NCBI GenBank assembly: GCA_964395095.1
Contig: CAYMZZ010000002.1
Coordinates: 1 to 64,000, forward strand
DNA: 64,000 bases
Reading direction: 5' to 3'
Origin: CAYMZZ01 sp964395095
GTDB taxonomy: Bacteria; Bacteroidota; Bacteroidia; Chitinophagales; Chitinophagaceae
Shown: piece by piece, positions 1-7,607 of the stretch
Numbering within the stretch: position 1 is the first letter of the stretch
How the letters are laid out: each line of letters starts with the position of its first letter
The notes under the pieces: model-generated
Seen by the model: only the letters and a program-made list of their open reading frames with translations
What the model was told of the DNA's origin: nothing
The model's database searches: none
Position numbers and translations under genes: made by a program

Positions 1-9
1 ACCAGGGGT

Positions 10-41
10 GGGTCAACATGCAAGAATCCTGGGTCAACATG
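10..41. repeat. tandem subterminal repeat, possible IS end
   Basis: Two copies of GGGTCAACATG (10-20 and 31-41) are separated by CAAGAATCCT and followed again by a CAAGAATC. Homology to the RHS copies at 4.0 kb and 5.9 kb starts abruptly at about 55, so the repeats mark a junction. Spaced repeats of this kind are typical of the ends of IS21-like elements, so this may be the end of an insertion sequence lying left of the window. That identity is an inference; no transposase is visible. Confidence 0.4.
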
Positions 42-85
42 GCAAGAATCTACAAGCAATGAAACGCCGAACATTGATAGCCTGT

Positions 86-101
86 CCCGACTTTAGTCGG
101 G
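86..101. repeat. short palindromic insertion in RHS copy 1
   Basis: The palindrome CCCGACTTTAGTCGGG sits inside RHS coding homology. Compared with the intact counterpart near 4070, about 23 extra bases are present, adding an in-frame TAG and shifting the frame. The same insertion occurs at the equivalent point in RHS copy 3 (6003-6018), so the two copies share an ancestor that already carried it. Confidence 0.7.
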
Positions 102-1112
102 ATGTTCTTTGATAATCTGACGGTGACCCATATCCGCGGCCCTATCCTGGAGGAAACGCATTACTATCCATTTGGGTTGACCATGGCGGGAATGTCTTCG
201 AATGCGTTAAACTTTGGAGGAAATGATTCTGATTGTGGATGTCCAAATAAGAAAGGCTACAATGGAAACGAGATACAGCGAAAAGAGTTCAATGACGGAA
301 GTGGAATTGATGTTTATGATTTTAATGCTAGAACGTATGACCAACAGATAGGACGATTTATACAAATAGACCCTACGCCTACGGATGGTGACCAAGAGTC
401 TCTTACTCCTTATCATTTTAGTGGTAATAATCCTTCAACATTTAATGACCCAAATGGAAAATGCCCTTGGTGTATCGGAGCTTTAGTTGGAGCACTGATT
501 GATTACGGTTCGCAAGTTATTACCAATCGCATGCAGGGAAAGTCTTGGGGTGAGTCGCTTACACAAGTTGATGGTAAATCAATACTAATATCTGCAGCAG
601 CGGGAGCAGCGTCGGGAGGGCTGTCTACAGTTGCTCCAAAAGGTCTAGCAGGTAAAGTTTTAGTTAAAGGGGCAGAAATAACAGTTGATGCAACAGAATC
701 AATGGCAAAGCAATATATTGAAACCGGAAAAGTATCATTGAAGCAAACTGTCAGCGACGTAGCAACTGATCAAGTGGCAGGTAAATTTACAGAGAATGCT
801 CAAGTAAATTCCAGTAGCACTATTAAAACAACGGAAAAGCAATTGAATAGAGCAGAAAGGGTTGCTGCGGGTGATCCTACTAGCAGTGGCAGAGCAGCAG
901 CAGTTGAAAAATTGGAAAATAAACTGGCATCGCAGAAGGGGGCTAATATTGCAGTTAACCAGGCCGCTTCTGGTGCTACATCGAATGCGATACAAGGTGT
1001 GGTTAACGCTTCACAAGGGAGTAATAAGCTTATGCTACCGCAGGCAAATTCCATGAGACCGGCTACTGATAACACTTACGTAAAGAAACCTATTATTTTA
1101 CCTTTAAGATGA
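102..1112 (+). CDS. RHS core C-terminal cassette 1 (5'-truncated) with variable tip
   Basis: This is the 3' part of an RHS/YD-repeat protein. The first ~120 residues hold the conserved RHS-associated core (HYYPFGLTMAG, then YDFNARTYDQQIGRFIQIDP and NNPSTFNDPNG). From about residue 120 the protein changes to an unrelated alanine/glycine-rich tip with a hydrophobic stretch (residues ~124-180). RHS core domains normally end in the last DPxG motif and are followed by a variable toxin domain; I do not recognise this tip. The 5' part is missing: homology begins at ~55 beside an IS-like end, and a palindromic insertion brings a TAG just before the ATG used here. It is followed after 12 bp by a small membrane-protein gene. 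Most likely an orphan, non-secreted cassette, although the tip frame is intact. Confidence 0.7.
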   Translation: MFFDNLTVTHIRGPILEETHYYPFGLTMAGMSSNALNFGGNDSDCGCPNKKGYNGNEIQRKEFNDGSGIDVYDFNARTYDQQIGRFIQIDPTPTDGDQESLTPYHFSGNNPSTFNDPNGKCPWCIGALVGALIDYGSQVITNRMQGKSWGESLTQVDGKSILISAAAGAASGGLSTVAPKGLAGKVLVKGAEITVDATESMAKQYIETGKVSLKQTVSDVATDQVAGKFTENAQVNSSSTIKTTEKQLNRAERVAAGDPTSSGRAAAVEKLENKLASQKGANIAVNQAASGATSNAIQGVVNASQGSNKLMLPQANSMRPATDNTYVKKPIILPLR

Positions 1113-1124
1113 AAGTATAGCAAG

Positions 1125-1511
1125 ATGAAATTTATATTTTGGGGAGGCATAATTTTATTTATTGGTGCAATTGGTTTAATATTATTCAACTTCGATGATA
1201 TCAAAGTTGAACAGAATGGAATTTTTGTAAAAATGCGAATTGAAAAGCTCCCCAATTCATGTTTAGGAACAAGAGTGAAGCATTTTACAACTTTGACTTA
1301 TGAGGGACAACGGTTTATAAAAAGAATTGGAGGAAAGTTTTGTGATGACCATCATATTGGGGAGTTGATTGATATGAAATATTTAGAAGGATCATCCACC
1401 GTATTGTTCCCTGATGAATCTGTAGTGTCAAATTTGCTTGCTTTTAGTGCATTAGGTCTTTTGGGTATGTTAATGTCGTTTTCGCAATGGAGGAAAATCA
1501 AGAAAGGGTAA
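1125..1511 (+). CDS. small two-helix membrane protein, candidate immunity partner of RHS tip 1
   Basis: The 128-residue protein has an N-terminal membrane helix (residues ~3-23, GGIILFIGAIGLILF), a ~75-residue extramembrane region with three cysteines, and a second helix (~104-122). No family is recognised. It starts 12 bp after the stop of RHS cassette 1 and shares that cassette's low GC content. This position is where the cognate immunity gene of a polymorphic toxin is normally found. The immunity role is inferred from position only. Confidence 0.6.
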   Translation: MKFIFWGGIILFIGAIGLILFNFDDIKVEQNGIFVKMRIEKLPNSCLGTRVKHFTTLTYEGQRFIKRIGGKFCDDHHIGELIDMKYLEGSSTVLFPDESVVSNLLAFSALGLLGMLMSFSQWRKIKKG

Positions 1512-2042
1512 GCTAATTTCAGCTCGCTTAAAACACCTGAACTGTTCTTGGCCGAGTCTTATCTATTCAGAAAACCGTACCCTTGCTACTAACTGTGTCT
1601 TCCCTCAAGTAAATTGGTTGCTTAGTCGATAATAGAATAAAGGGTGGATGCGACCTCAGCGGCGAATTGGCTTGAAAGTAAGTTTTTTTGAAAAAAATGT
1701 ATTTCGACTACGGCTTTCCGTTGTTAAAAACATAACCTACAAAGGTCTTATTTAGAACTTGAAGGTTCCAGTTTTGCGAAGCTGGCTATACAAGTATCAG
1801 CGATGTTTTTTTCGAATTGAATTGCATCTGTTTATATCAACCCTTGAGTGTGGATTTTTTAAAAGCTCTCGCCTCATGAGGGTACTATGCAATGCTCTAT
1901 GATTGCCAAGAAGATCGTTTGTAAAAGTAAGATAAATATGTCTAAGCTTCCTAAGCTTCTACAATTGAAGTTTATTCTTTTCTCAACATTGTTTCTTCCC
2001 AAATCCTAACTCTGATATTGCAGACAATCTGAGATTTGCTGC
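1512..2042. other. AT-rich gap between RHS cassette 1 and traG fragment
   Basis: About 530 bp with no convincing open frame, RNA or repeat. It contains several T-runs and A-runs and no recognisable promoter. It is probably decayed accessory DNA between two rearranged fragments. Confidence 0.4.
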
Positions 2043-2606
2043 ATGAAGGTATTGCAGGAAATCATTCCCATTTTCGGAGTCGAGCATGATGCTATATTGT
2101 CCAAGCAAGGCGATATTACCATTGCGTATGAAGTGACCTTGCCGGAGCTCTTTACGCTGAGTGATCAGGAATACGAAGCCCTGCACCAAGCCCTGATCAA
2201 AGCAATTAAGATCCTGCCAAAACATACTATCTTCCACAAGCAAGACTGGTTTACCGAAACACCTTACCGGGCAGACTTTAGCAGCGATGACCAAAGCTTT
2301 CTCACCCGAAGTAGTGAGCGTTTCTTCAATGAAAGGCCGTATCTGCATCATCAGTGCTATATCATGATCACCCAAAAACCCGCAGGTCGAAAATTGGGTA
2401 GCTCTTTGTTCTCAAATTTACTTCGTCGCTCTATTGTACCCGAGCAAACCATAAATCCGCATTTATTGCAGGATTTCCTTGACAGTGCCTGGCAGTTTGC
2501 GAGGATATTAAAGGATACCGGGTTCATTAAACTCCGGCGGTTTGCAGGTGAAGAACTTTCTTTAAATATCAAAAGACGCGCACCCAAACAATTATTTTGG
2601 CTTTGA
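2043..2606 (+). pseudogene. TraG-family conjugation ATPase, N-terminal fragment
   Basis: The 187 residues match the N-terminal region of Bacteroidetes TraG conjugative ATPases, the VirB4-like motor of the conjugative transposon pilus: FPIFGVEHD-like opening, EVTLPELFTLSDQEYEALHQ, then KAIKILPKHTIFHKQDWF. Complete proteins are about 800 residues and carry Walker A/B motifs, all missing here. At about 2575-2580 the frame runs out of TraG sequence and the DNA enters RHS coding sequence in another frame (NNYFGFDLGYDK). This is the scar of a lost conjugative element joined to an RHS gene. Confidence 0.7.
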
Positions 2607-2637
2607 CCTGGGCTATGATAAGTCACAGAACGGCATC

Positions 2638-4962
2638 GTGGGTAACCAGAGCTATGCCAATCCGCAATACAACGGCAATATCGGTGGTACGGTATGGAAG
2701 AGTAAGGGCGATGGGGAGAAACGCAAGTATGACTTTACCTATGATGCGGCAAACCGGATACTCAGCGCTGATTTTAATCAGTACTCGAGTTCCGCGTTCA
2801 ACAAATCGGCTGGTTTGGATTTTAGCATGAGCGGGATGAGCTATGATGCGAACGGCAATATCCTGAGCATGAAGCACCGGGGTTGGAAAGGGGTTGCGAC
2901 TGCCACCATCGACAGCCTGGTTTACAACTATATTGCCAACAGCAACCGCCTTCGCAATGTTATCGACCATGCCAATGATCCGACGACTAAACTGGGTGAT
3001 TTCAGAACTTCTACACTCCACCCCAATGCCGGTAGCAAGAACAGCTCTACCGATGATTATGCCTACGATGGGAATGGCAATATGGTCAAAGATCTGAACA
3101 AGGATATTGCCACCAGCGTCAACGGGAACGGGATTGCGTATAATCACCTGAACCTGCCCTCCCGCATCACGGTCAAAAAGGCGGGTAGTACCAAAGGCTA
3201 TATTGATTATACCTACGATGCGGCGGGCAATAAGCTGAAAAAAGTGGTAACGGAAATTGGGGTGGATACGACCGTCACGTTGTACATAGCAGGAAGTGTC
3301 TATCAAAACGATACCCTTCAGTTCCTGGGTCATGAGGAAGGGCGCATCCGTTTTGCTGCGGCACAATCACCCAAGCCCGCAGCCTTCCATTATGACTATA
3401 TGCTGAAGGACCATTTGGGCAATGTGCGCATGTTGCTAACTACGCAAAAGGATACTTCCTTTTACCCGGCAGCCACCCTGGAAACGGCTAACCTGACCAG
3501 CGAAAGGCAGTATTATGCGGGAGTAGATACCGGCCGGGTGAATAAATCTACCGTTTCGGGTTACCCCAGTGATACGCATAGCAGCCCCAACGACTTTACG
3601 CAGAAACTGAACGGCAATGGCCCGAAGATCGGTACCAATATGGTGTTGAAAGTGATGGCCGGGGATCAATTCAACATTTTTGTCAAAAGCTGGTACAAGA
3701 AGAACGGTGCTACGCCCGGCACGCCTGTGAATCCGCTCAACAGTTTATTAAATGTGCTGGAACCGGCTGTCGCCGGGGTAACGGCCACGCACGGCGGGGC
3801 TACTTTAACACAGTTGCAAACCAACAGTACCCTGGACCCGGGTGTGACCAGCTTCCTGAACAGCCAGAGTGGTTACACGACCAGCAAACCTAAGGCGTTC
3901 ATTAACTGGGTATTATTTGACGAGCAATTTAAGTATGTTGCGGCCAGCAGCGGATTTGAGCAGGTTGGTAACGACAATACGCTTACCACGCATACAAAGA
4001 CGAATTTAATAGCCAGCCAAAATGGATATTTGTATATTTATGTGAGCAATGAGACGCCAAATATTGACGTGTTCTTTGATAATTTTCAGATCACCCATAT
4101 CCGCGGACCCATACTGGAGGAAACGCATTACTATCCGTTTGGGTTGACGATGGCGGGGATTAGTTCGAAGGCTCTCAACGGTTCACGCGAAAACAAATAC
4201 AAATTCAATAAAGGGTCTGAATTACAATGCAAAGAGTTTTCCGATGGTTCAGGGTTGGAGTTGTATGCAACAAATCTTCGAAGTCTTGATCCGCAATTGG
4301 GTAGATGGTGGCAGATAGATTCAAAACCCGACTATGCGCAGAGTTTATATTCTGCGATGGGTAATAATCCTATTCTTTACAATGATCCTTTGGGCGATAC
4401 TTTAGTGTTTCCAGGAGCTTCAAAGGCCTTCATTCAAACTGCACATACTACTATTGGGAATCTTGTAAACAAGGGAGCGGGGGCTGCTTTTGGAGAATTA
4501 TTAACTAGTACAGAAAACGTTAGCGTTGTAGAGCTTAAAGGAGAAGCCACAAGTTATTATAGTCCCTCAAAGAAGACTCTTTTTTGGAATCCCAAACTTG
4601 GTATTGAGACAAATGATGGAGTAAAACTTTCGCCAGCTACTGTTTTCAATCACGAGGCAGATCATGCTGCTGACCACATAAAGGATCCCTCAGGTCATTC
4701 TGCCAGAACAAAAACACCTGATGCTGCATATGATAATGCTGAAGAGAAAAGGGTAATCCAAGGCTCAGAAAAAAGCACAGCTTTTTTAATGGGCGAGGTC
4801 AAGGAGGGGCAGAATACTAGAACTGACCATGGCGCAAAAGCTATAATTATTACTAAGGATCCTATGTCTACAGATGGAAAAGTAATTCCCCTTAAAGGAT
4901 CCACTACGCTTCCTACAATAATTATAAAATCTAAGCCAAAACCTAAAAAAGAAAATGAATAA
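2638..4962 (+). CDS. RHS repeat protein cassette 2 with HExxH metallopeptidase tip (N-terminally truncated)
   Basis: The 774-residue product has YD-repeats (YDAANRIL, YDANGNIL, YDGNGNMV, YDAAGNKL), the RHS hallmark DHLGNVRM near residue 260, a long spacer, and the core ending in NNPILYNDPLGD. After it comes a low-GC tip with HEADH at residues 672-676 and AEEKRVIQG near 701-709. HExxH plus a downstream Glu in EExRVI is the pattern of M91/NleD-like zinc metallopeptidase toxins. Full RHS proteins of this phylum are much longer and have a signal peptide. Here the RHS frame is already open at 2566 but starts at a junction with traG; the GTG at 2638 is only the first possible start. The stop overlaps the next gene by 8 bp. 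Secretion is doubtful; the toxin domain itself looks intact. Confidence 0.75.
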   Translation: MGNQSYANPQYNGNIGGTVWKSKGDGEKRKYDFTYDAANRILSADFNQYSSSAFNKSAGLDFSMSGMSYDANGNILSMKHRGWKGVATATIDSLVYNYIANSNRLRNVIDHANDPTTKLGDFRTSTLHPNAGSKNSSTDDYAYDGNGNMVKDLNKDIATSVNGNGIAYNHLNLPSRITVKKAGSTKGYIDYTYDAAGNKLKKVVTEIGVDTTVTLYIAGSVYQNDTLQFLGHEEGRIRFAAAQSPKPAAFHYDYMLKDHLGNVRMLLTTQKDTSFYPAATLETANLTSERQYYAGVDTGRVNKSTVSGYPSDTHSSPNDFTQKLNGNGPKIGTNMVLKVMAGDQFNIFVKSWYKKNGATPGTPVNPLNSLLNVLEPAVAGVTATHGGATLTQLQTNSTLDPGVTSFLNSQSGYTTSKPKAFINWVLFDEQFKYVAASSGFEQVGNDNTLTTHTKTNLIASQNGYLYIYVSNETPNIDVFFDNFQITHIRGPILEETHYYPFGLTMAGISSKALNGSRENKYKFNKGSELQCKEFSDGSGLELYATNLRSLDPQLGRWWQIDSKPDYAQSLYSAMGNNPILYNDPLGDTLVFPGASKAFIQTAHTTIGNLVNKGAGAAFGELLTSTENVSVVELKGEATSYYSPSKKTLFWNPKLGIETNDGVKLSPATVFNHEADHAADHIKDPSGHSARTKTPDAAYDNAEEKRVIQGSEKSTAFLMGEVKEGQNTRTDHGAKAIIITKDPMSTDGKVIPLKGSTTLPTIIIKSKPKPKKENE

Positions 4963-5368
4963 ATCAATATTTACTTTGAGTCTGATTTTTTTCTCTTTAT
5001 TTATATTCGCCTGTAAAGAAGAACGGGAAATTGATAGTATGTCGATTCACTTTGTAGACATGAATATTGAAACTCCTATGCGAGTTTCCTGTAGTAATTT
5101 TGAAATGTTGTTTGCAGGCTCTTATGATACCACTTTCATAACCAATGAACAAGTGCTTAGTAAGTTTGAGAGTTATTTATCTGATTGCAAACAATCAGAT
5201 TCAGATAAAGAGATAGATGTGAGGGTAAAAGCAGTTATAAACTTCTCTGATAAAAAGAAATCCATTCTTTGTTTGGATAAGTTTGACAACGTGGTAATAG
5301 ACGACAGATTAGTCAAAGCAAATAAGGCTTTTGCAGGGTTTATAAGGGACCAATTAGTTAAAAAGTAA
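4955..5368 (+). CDS. small lipoprotein, candidate immunity protein for the metallopeptidase tip
   Basis: 137 residues with a clear lipoprotein signal (MNKSIFTLSLIFFSLFIFAC, Cys20) and a soluble domain of ~115 residues that I cannot assign. The ATG lies inside the end of the RHS cassette 2 frame (8-bp overlap), so the two are translationally coupled. Together with the low GC shared with the tip, this suggests a dedicated periplasmic inhibitor of the HExxH toxin. Function is inferred from arrangement. Confidence 0.6.
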   Translation: MNKSIFTLSLIFFSLFIFACKEEREIDSMSIHFVDMNIETPMRVSCSNFEMLFAGSYDTTFITNEQVLSKFESYLSDCKQSDSDKEIDVRVKAVINFSDKKKSILCLDKFDNVVIDDRLVKANKAFAGFIRDQLVKK

Positions 5369-5394
5369 AATGATTTTTACTGAGCAATCAGGCT

Positions 5395-5628
5395 TTACAG
5401 GTTATCCTTTAGTTTTTTATTGGAGGCAGCCAGGTCAATGACTTTAAAGATAGCTGCCTGCTCTTCTTTACCGAGAGTATTGAGGATGGAAATTTTTTCC
5501 ATCAGGGTTTTGTCTTTGGAGTTTACTGCTTTAAATACTTCATCAGCCCGGAACAAGTCGGAAAGTTCCACTCCAAGAGCTTTTGCAATCCGCATTACTG
5601 CGGAGAAAGAAGGGTGGTGGCAAGCCAT
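5395..5628 (-). CDS. XRE-type helix-turn-helix regulator, N-terminally truncated
   Basis: The 77-residue frame contains the second half of an XRE HTH domain (HPSFSAVMRIAKALGVELSDLF) and a C-terminal tail (EKISILNTLGKEEQAAIFKVIDLAASNKKLKD) common in small Bacteroidetes XRE regulators. Helices 1-3 of the HTH, which read something like RYLSDIETGKR in relatives, are missing; the sequence upstream of the ATG does not resemble them. It is therefore probably a non-functional remnant. It converges on the lipoprotein gene with a 26-bp gap. Confidence 0.5.
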   Translation of the reverse strand: MACHHPSFSAVMRIAKALGVELSDLFRADEVFKAVNSKDKTLMEKISILNTLGKEEQAAIFKVIDLAASNKKLKDNL

Positions 5629-5929
5629 TATGAAGGGGTACTTATATCTTGCTGTAAGGACCTGTAAATTGACCTCCTGTTTTTCGGACGTATCCCTCCG
5701 GCCAACTACGTCTTGTTCCAGGCAAACGGGTTGCTTAGCTTCGCCGCCAAAAAGTTATGGAAAATAGTTCGGTTTCTTCCTGGCGGCATTTGCGTAGCCG
5801 GGAACAATAGGCGAAGTTGCCGGAACTTAAACCGTAAAGTGTTTTTACATGGTGGTAACGACAATACGCTTACCACGCATACAAAGAAGAATTTAATAGC
5901 CAGCCAAAATGGATATTTGTATATTTATG

Positions 5930-5973
5930 CTTATCGCGCCGAAGGCGGACGTGTCGCGCCGAAGGCGGATAAG
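5930..5973. repeat. 44-bp palindromic insertion in RHS copy 3
   Basis: Ends CTTATC and GATAAG are inverted repeats; inside are two direct copies of CGCGCCGAAGGCGGA. The intact cassette 2 has only a few bases at this position (near 4045), so this is an insertion into coding sequence. Confidence 0.65.
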
Positions 5974-6002
5974 CAATGAGACACCCAACATTGATAGCCT
6001 GT

Positions 6003-6040
6003 CCCGACTTTAGTCGGAATGTTCCCTGCCTGCCGGCAGG
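6003..6040. repeat. two adjacent short palindromes in RHS copy 3
   Basis: CCCGACTTTAGTCGG (6003-6017, same as at 86-101) is followed by the perfect palindrome CCTGCCGGCAGG (6029-6040). A related CCTGCC-GCA-GGCAGG lies in the unrelated gap at 37175-37189. Both are absent from cassette 2. Confidence 0.65.
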
Positions 6041-6093
6041 TTTGATAATCTGACAGTGACCCATATTCGTGGGCCCATCCTGGAGGAAACGCA

Positions 6094-6115
6094 ACTTGCC
6101 CCGCCAACGGCAGGG
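6094..6115. repeat. 22-bp insertion in RHS copy 3
   Basis: ACTTGCCCCGCCAACGGCAG followed by GG splits the sequence that in cassettes 1 and 2 reads ACGCATTACTATCC. The inner TGCC and GGCA pair. It is the fourth kind of short insertion within one 270-bp stretch. Confidence 0.55.
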
Positions 6116-6269
6116 TTACTATCCGTTCGGGTTGACAATGACGGGGATATCGTCGAAAGCATTGGCTTTTGGTTCTTCTTATAATAAGTACAAGTACAAT
6201 GGTAAGGAAGAGCAGCGGGAAGAGTTTAGCGATGGTAGTGGCTTAGAGTAGTTAGATTATGGAGCGAGG

Positions 6270-7100
6270 ATGTATGACAACCAGATTGGGTGGTGGAATC
6301 ATATTGACCCGCTCAGTGAAAAGATGCGGAGGTATTCTCCATACAATTTTGCTTTCGATAACCCAATAAGATTTGTTGACCCGGATGGCATGAAGCCCAC
6401 GGATTGGTATAAGGACAAAAATGGAGATTACAAATGGTTTAATTCGCAAGGAAAGATTAAGGGTTATGAACATAAAGGAAGCAAAGTTTATATTCAGTCC
6501 ACCTACGGTAACAATAGAGAGCAAGAAGTTTTGGCGACTTATTCACTAAACTCCAACGGCAGCGTTACAGTTGATAATAATTCAACTTATGGAGACGGAG
6601 AAATCGTTCATGCAGCTGGAGGTACCAAAATTGAAACGGGTGCAGGAACCTTTACCAGCGAAACAGGTATTGGTATGGAGGTCACAGGCTTAATTACAGC
6701 TGGCGCTGCTGCCAATCTTGAGATTGAGGGACTAGGTGCTGGAGGTGGAATTGAAACTGACGTTATCGGTATCAAGGATAACAAGCCTAGGTTTATGGCT
6801 CATGACCTTGAGGGAAATGTCATAACAAGGGAATATGCCTATGTTGAGGGAGTCGTGGGCTATGGATTTGAAGTTGAGAACAAAAAGAGCCCTTCGGGTG
6901 AGGTGACAAGTTATAATGAAGTTTCAAGGTCGTTTGGATTGGGGTTTGCATACACTGAAAAGGTAAGGACTAATAGTAAGAATTCGGATAGTGAAATTGC
7001 TACCGGTGTTTCTAGTAGTTTCAATATCGGATTTGGGTTGAATTTAAGATTTGAACTCTTTATTCCCATCCATACTGTAAAGTATAAATCTAACAAATGA
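6270..7100 (+). CDS. RHS core end and variable tip 3
   Basis: In frame with the fragment before it but separated by a TAG. It begins with the RHS core end (MYDNQIGWWNHIDPLSEKMRR, then NPIRFVDPDGM); the usual GRW is GWW. After residue ~48 comes a ~230-residue tip rich in Gly, Val and Thr with beta-hairpin-like alternation (TGLITAGAAANLEIEGLGAG; SSSFNIGFGLNLRFELFIPI) and no recognisable catalytic motif. The stop overlaps the next gene (ATGA). The tip reading frame is intact, so it may serve as a silent donor for recombination with a full RHS gene elsewhere. Toxin identity is unknown. Confidence 0.6.
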   Translation: MYDNQIGWWNHIDPLSEKMRRYSPYNFAFDNPIRFVDPDGMKPTDWYKDKNGDYKWFNSQGKIKGYEHKGSKVYIQSTYGNNREQEVLATYSLNSNGSVTVDNNSTYGDGEIVHAAGGTKIETGAGTFTSETGIGMEVTGLITAGAAANLEIEGLGAGGGIETDVIGIKDNKPRFMAHDLEGNVITREYAYVEGVVGYGFEVENKKSPSGEVTSYNEVSRSFGLGFAYTEKVRTNSKNSDSEIATGVSSSFNIGFGLNLRFELFIPIHTVKYKSNK

Positions 7101-7372
7101 TTTTCAAGGAACTTTCAACGATTTTCGGCGTAATTGCATTCATAGCGTTGGCTGCAAAAATGTTGATACACTTATATTTAGATTATGTGAATAACTATAA
7201 AATATGTTTTTCACCGTTCAAGTTTATTAAATACTATTTTTTTCCCAATGATAATGAGGTCGCAGAAAGGTATTTGATGTTAAAAAGGGTGTGTAATTGG
7301 TTGCAAAAAGTATTTGTGTATTCATTTTTTGCAACAATTATTCCTTTGGTCATTTTGGGTTTTTTAAGTTGA
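7097..7372 (+). CDS. small membrane protein, candidate immunity partner of RHS tip 3
   Basis: 91 residues with two membrane helices (~8-30 and ~72-90) flanking a basic, aromatic-rich loop (KICFSPFKFIKYYFFPNDNE). Start ATG overlaps the stop of the RHS tip by 4 bp, implying coupled translation. No family is recognised. As with the genes after cassettes 1 and 2, position and coupling suggest an immunity protein; a membrane location would fit a toxin acting at the inner membrane. Confidence 0.6.
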   Translation: MIFKELSTIFGVIAFIALAAKMLIHLYLDYVNNYKICFSPFKFIKYYFFPNDNEVAERYLMLKRVCNWLQKVFVYSFFATIIPLVILGFLS

Positions 7373-7408
7373 CTTATTAATTTAATTTCTTAACCCCCTA
7401 AAAGCCTG

Positions 7409-7435
7409 GCCCTAATTTTAAGAACCAATTAGGGC
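7409..7435 (+). terminator. intrinsic terminator after RHS cassette 3
   Basis: Perfect 9-bp stem GCCCTAATT / AATTAGGGC with a 9-nt loop, followed by TGCTTTAATTTATT. It closes the RHS region and separates it from the convergent phosphodiesterase gene. Confidence 0.6.
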
Positions 7436-7607
7436 TGCTTTAATTTATTACAAATGCGCACAAAGAGTAGTTTCAGTCCCCCAGGAAAGTGGCTTGTTTT
7501 GCCTCGCTGTAGTTCCTAATTGAGCAAACGAAACTTTAAATTTTTCGCGACAAATACATCCGCTTATAACCGCACGACCGTATTCTCAAAGTCAAACGTT
7601 TTCCAAA

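Larger units (their letters stand above)
5850..6251 (+). pseudogene. RHS cassette 3, degraded core upstream of a nonsense codon
   Basis: 5850-5929 is nearly identical to 3965-4044 of RHS cassette 2, and 5980-6251 continues the same homology through HYYPFGLTM-type core sequence. The frame is broken by insertions of short palindromic sequences at 5930-5973, about 6000-6040 and 6094-6115, and it ends in TAG at 6249-6251. Reading through the TAG restores the RHS core (LDYGARMYDNQIG), so the TAG is a simple nonsense mutation, plausibly of TGG. The cassette cannot yield an RHS fusion protein as it stands. Confidence 0.75.

Noticed and set aside
4955..5368. Lipoprotein as an ordinary envelope protein unrelated to the RHS gene
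   Set aside because: Not excluded, but the 8-bp overlap with the toxin frame and matching low GC make the immunity reading more likely.
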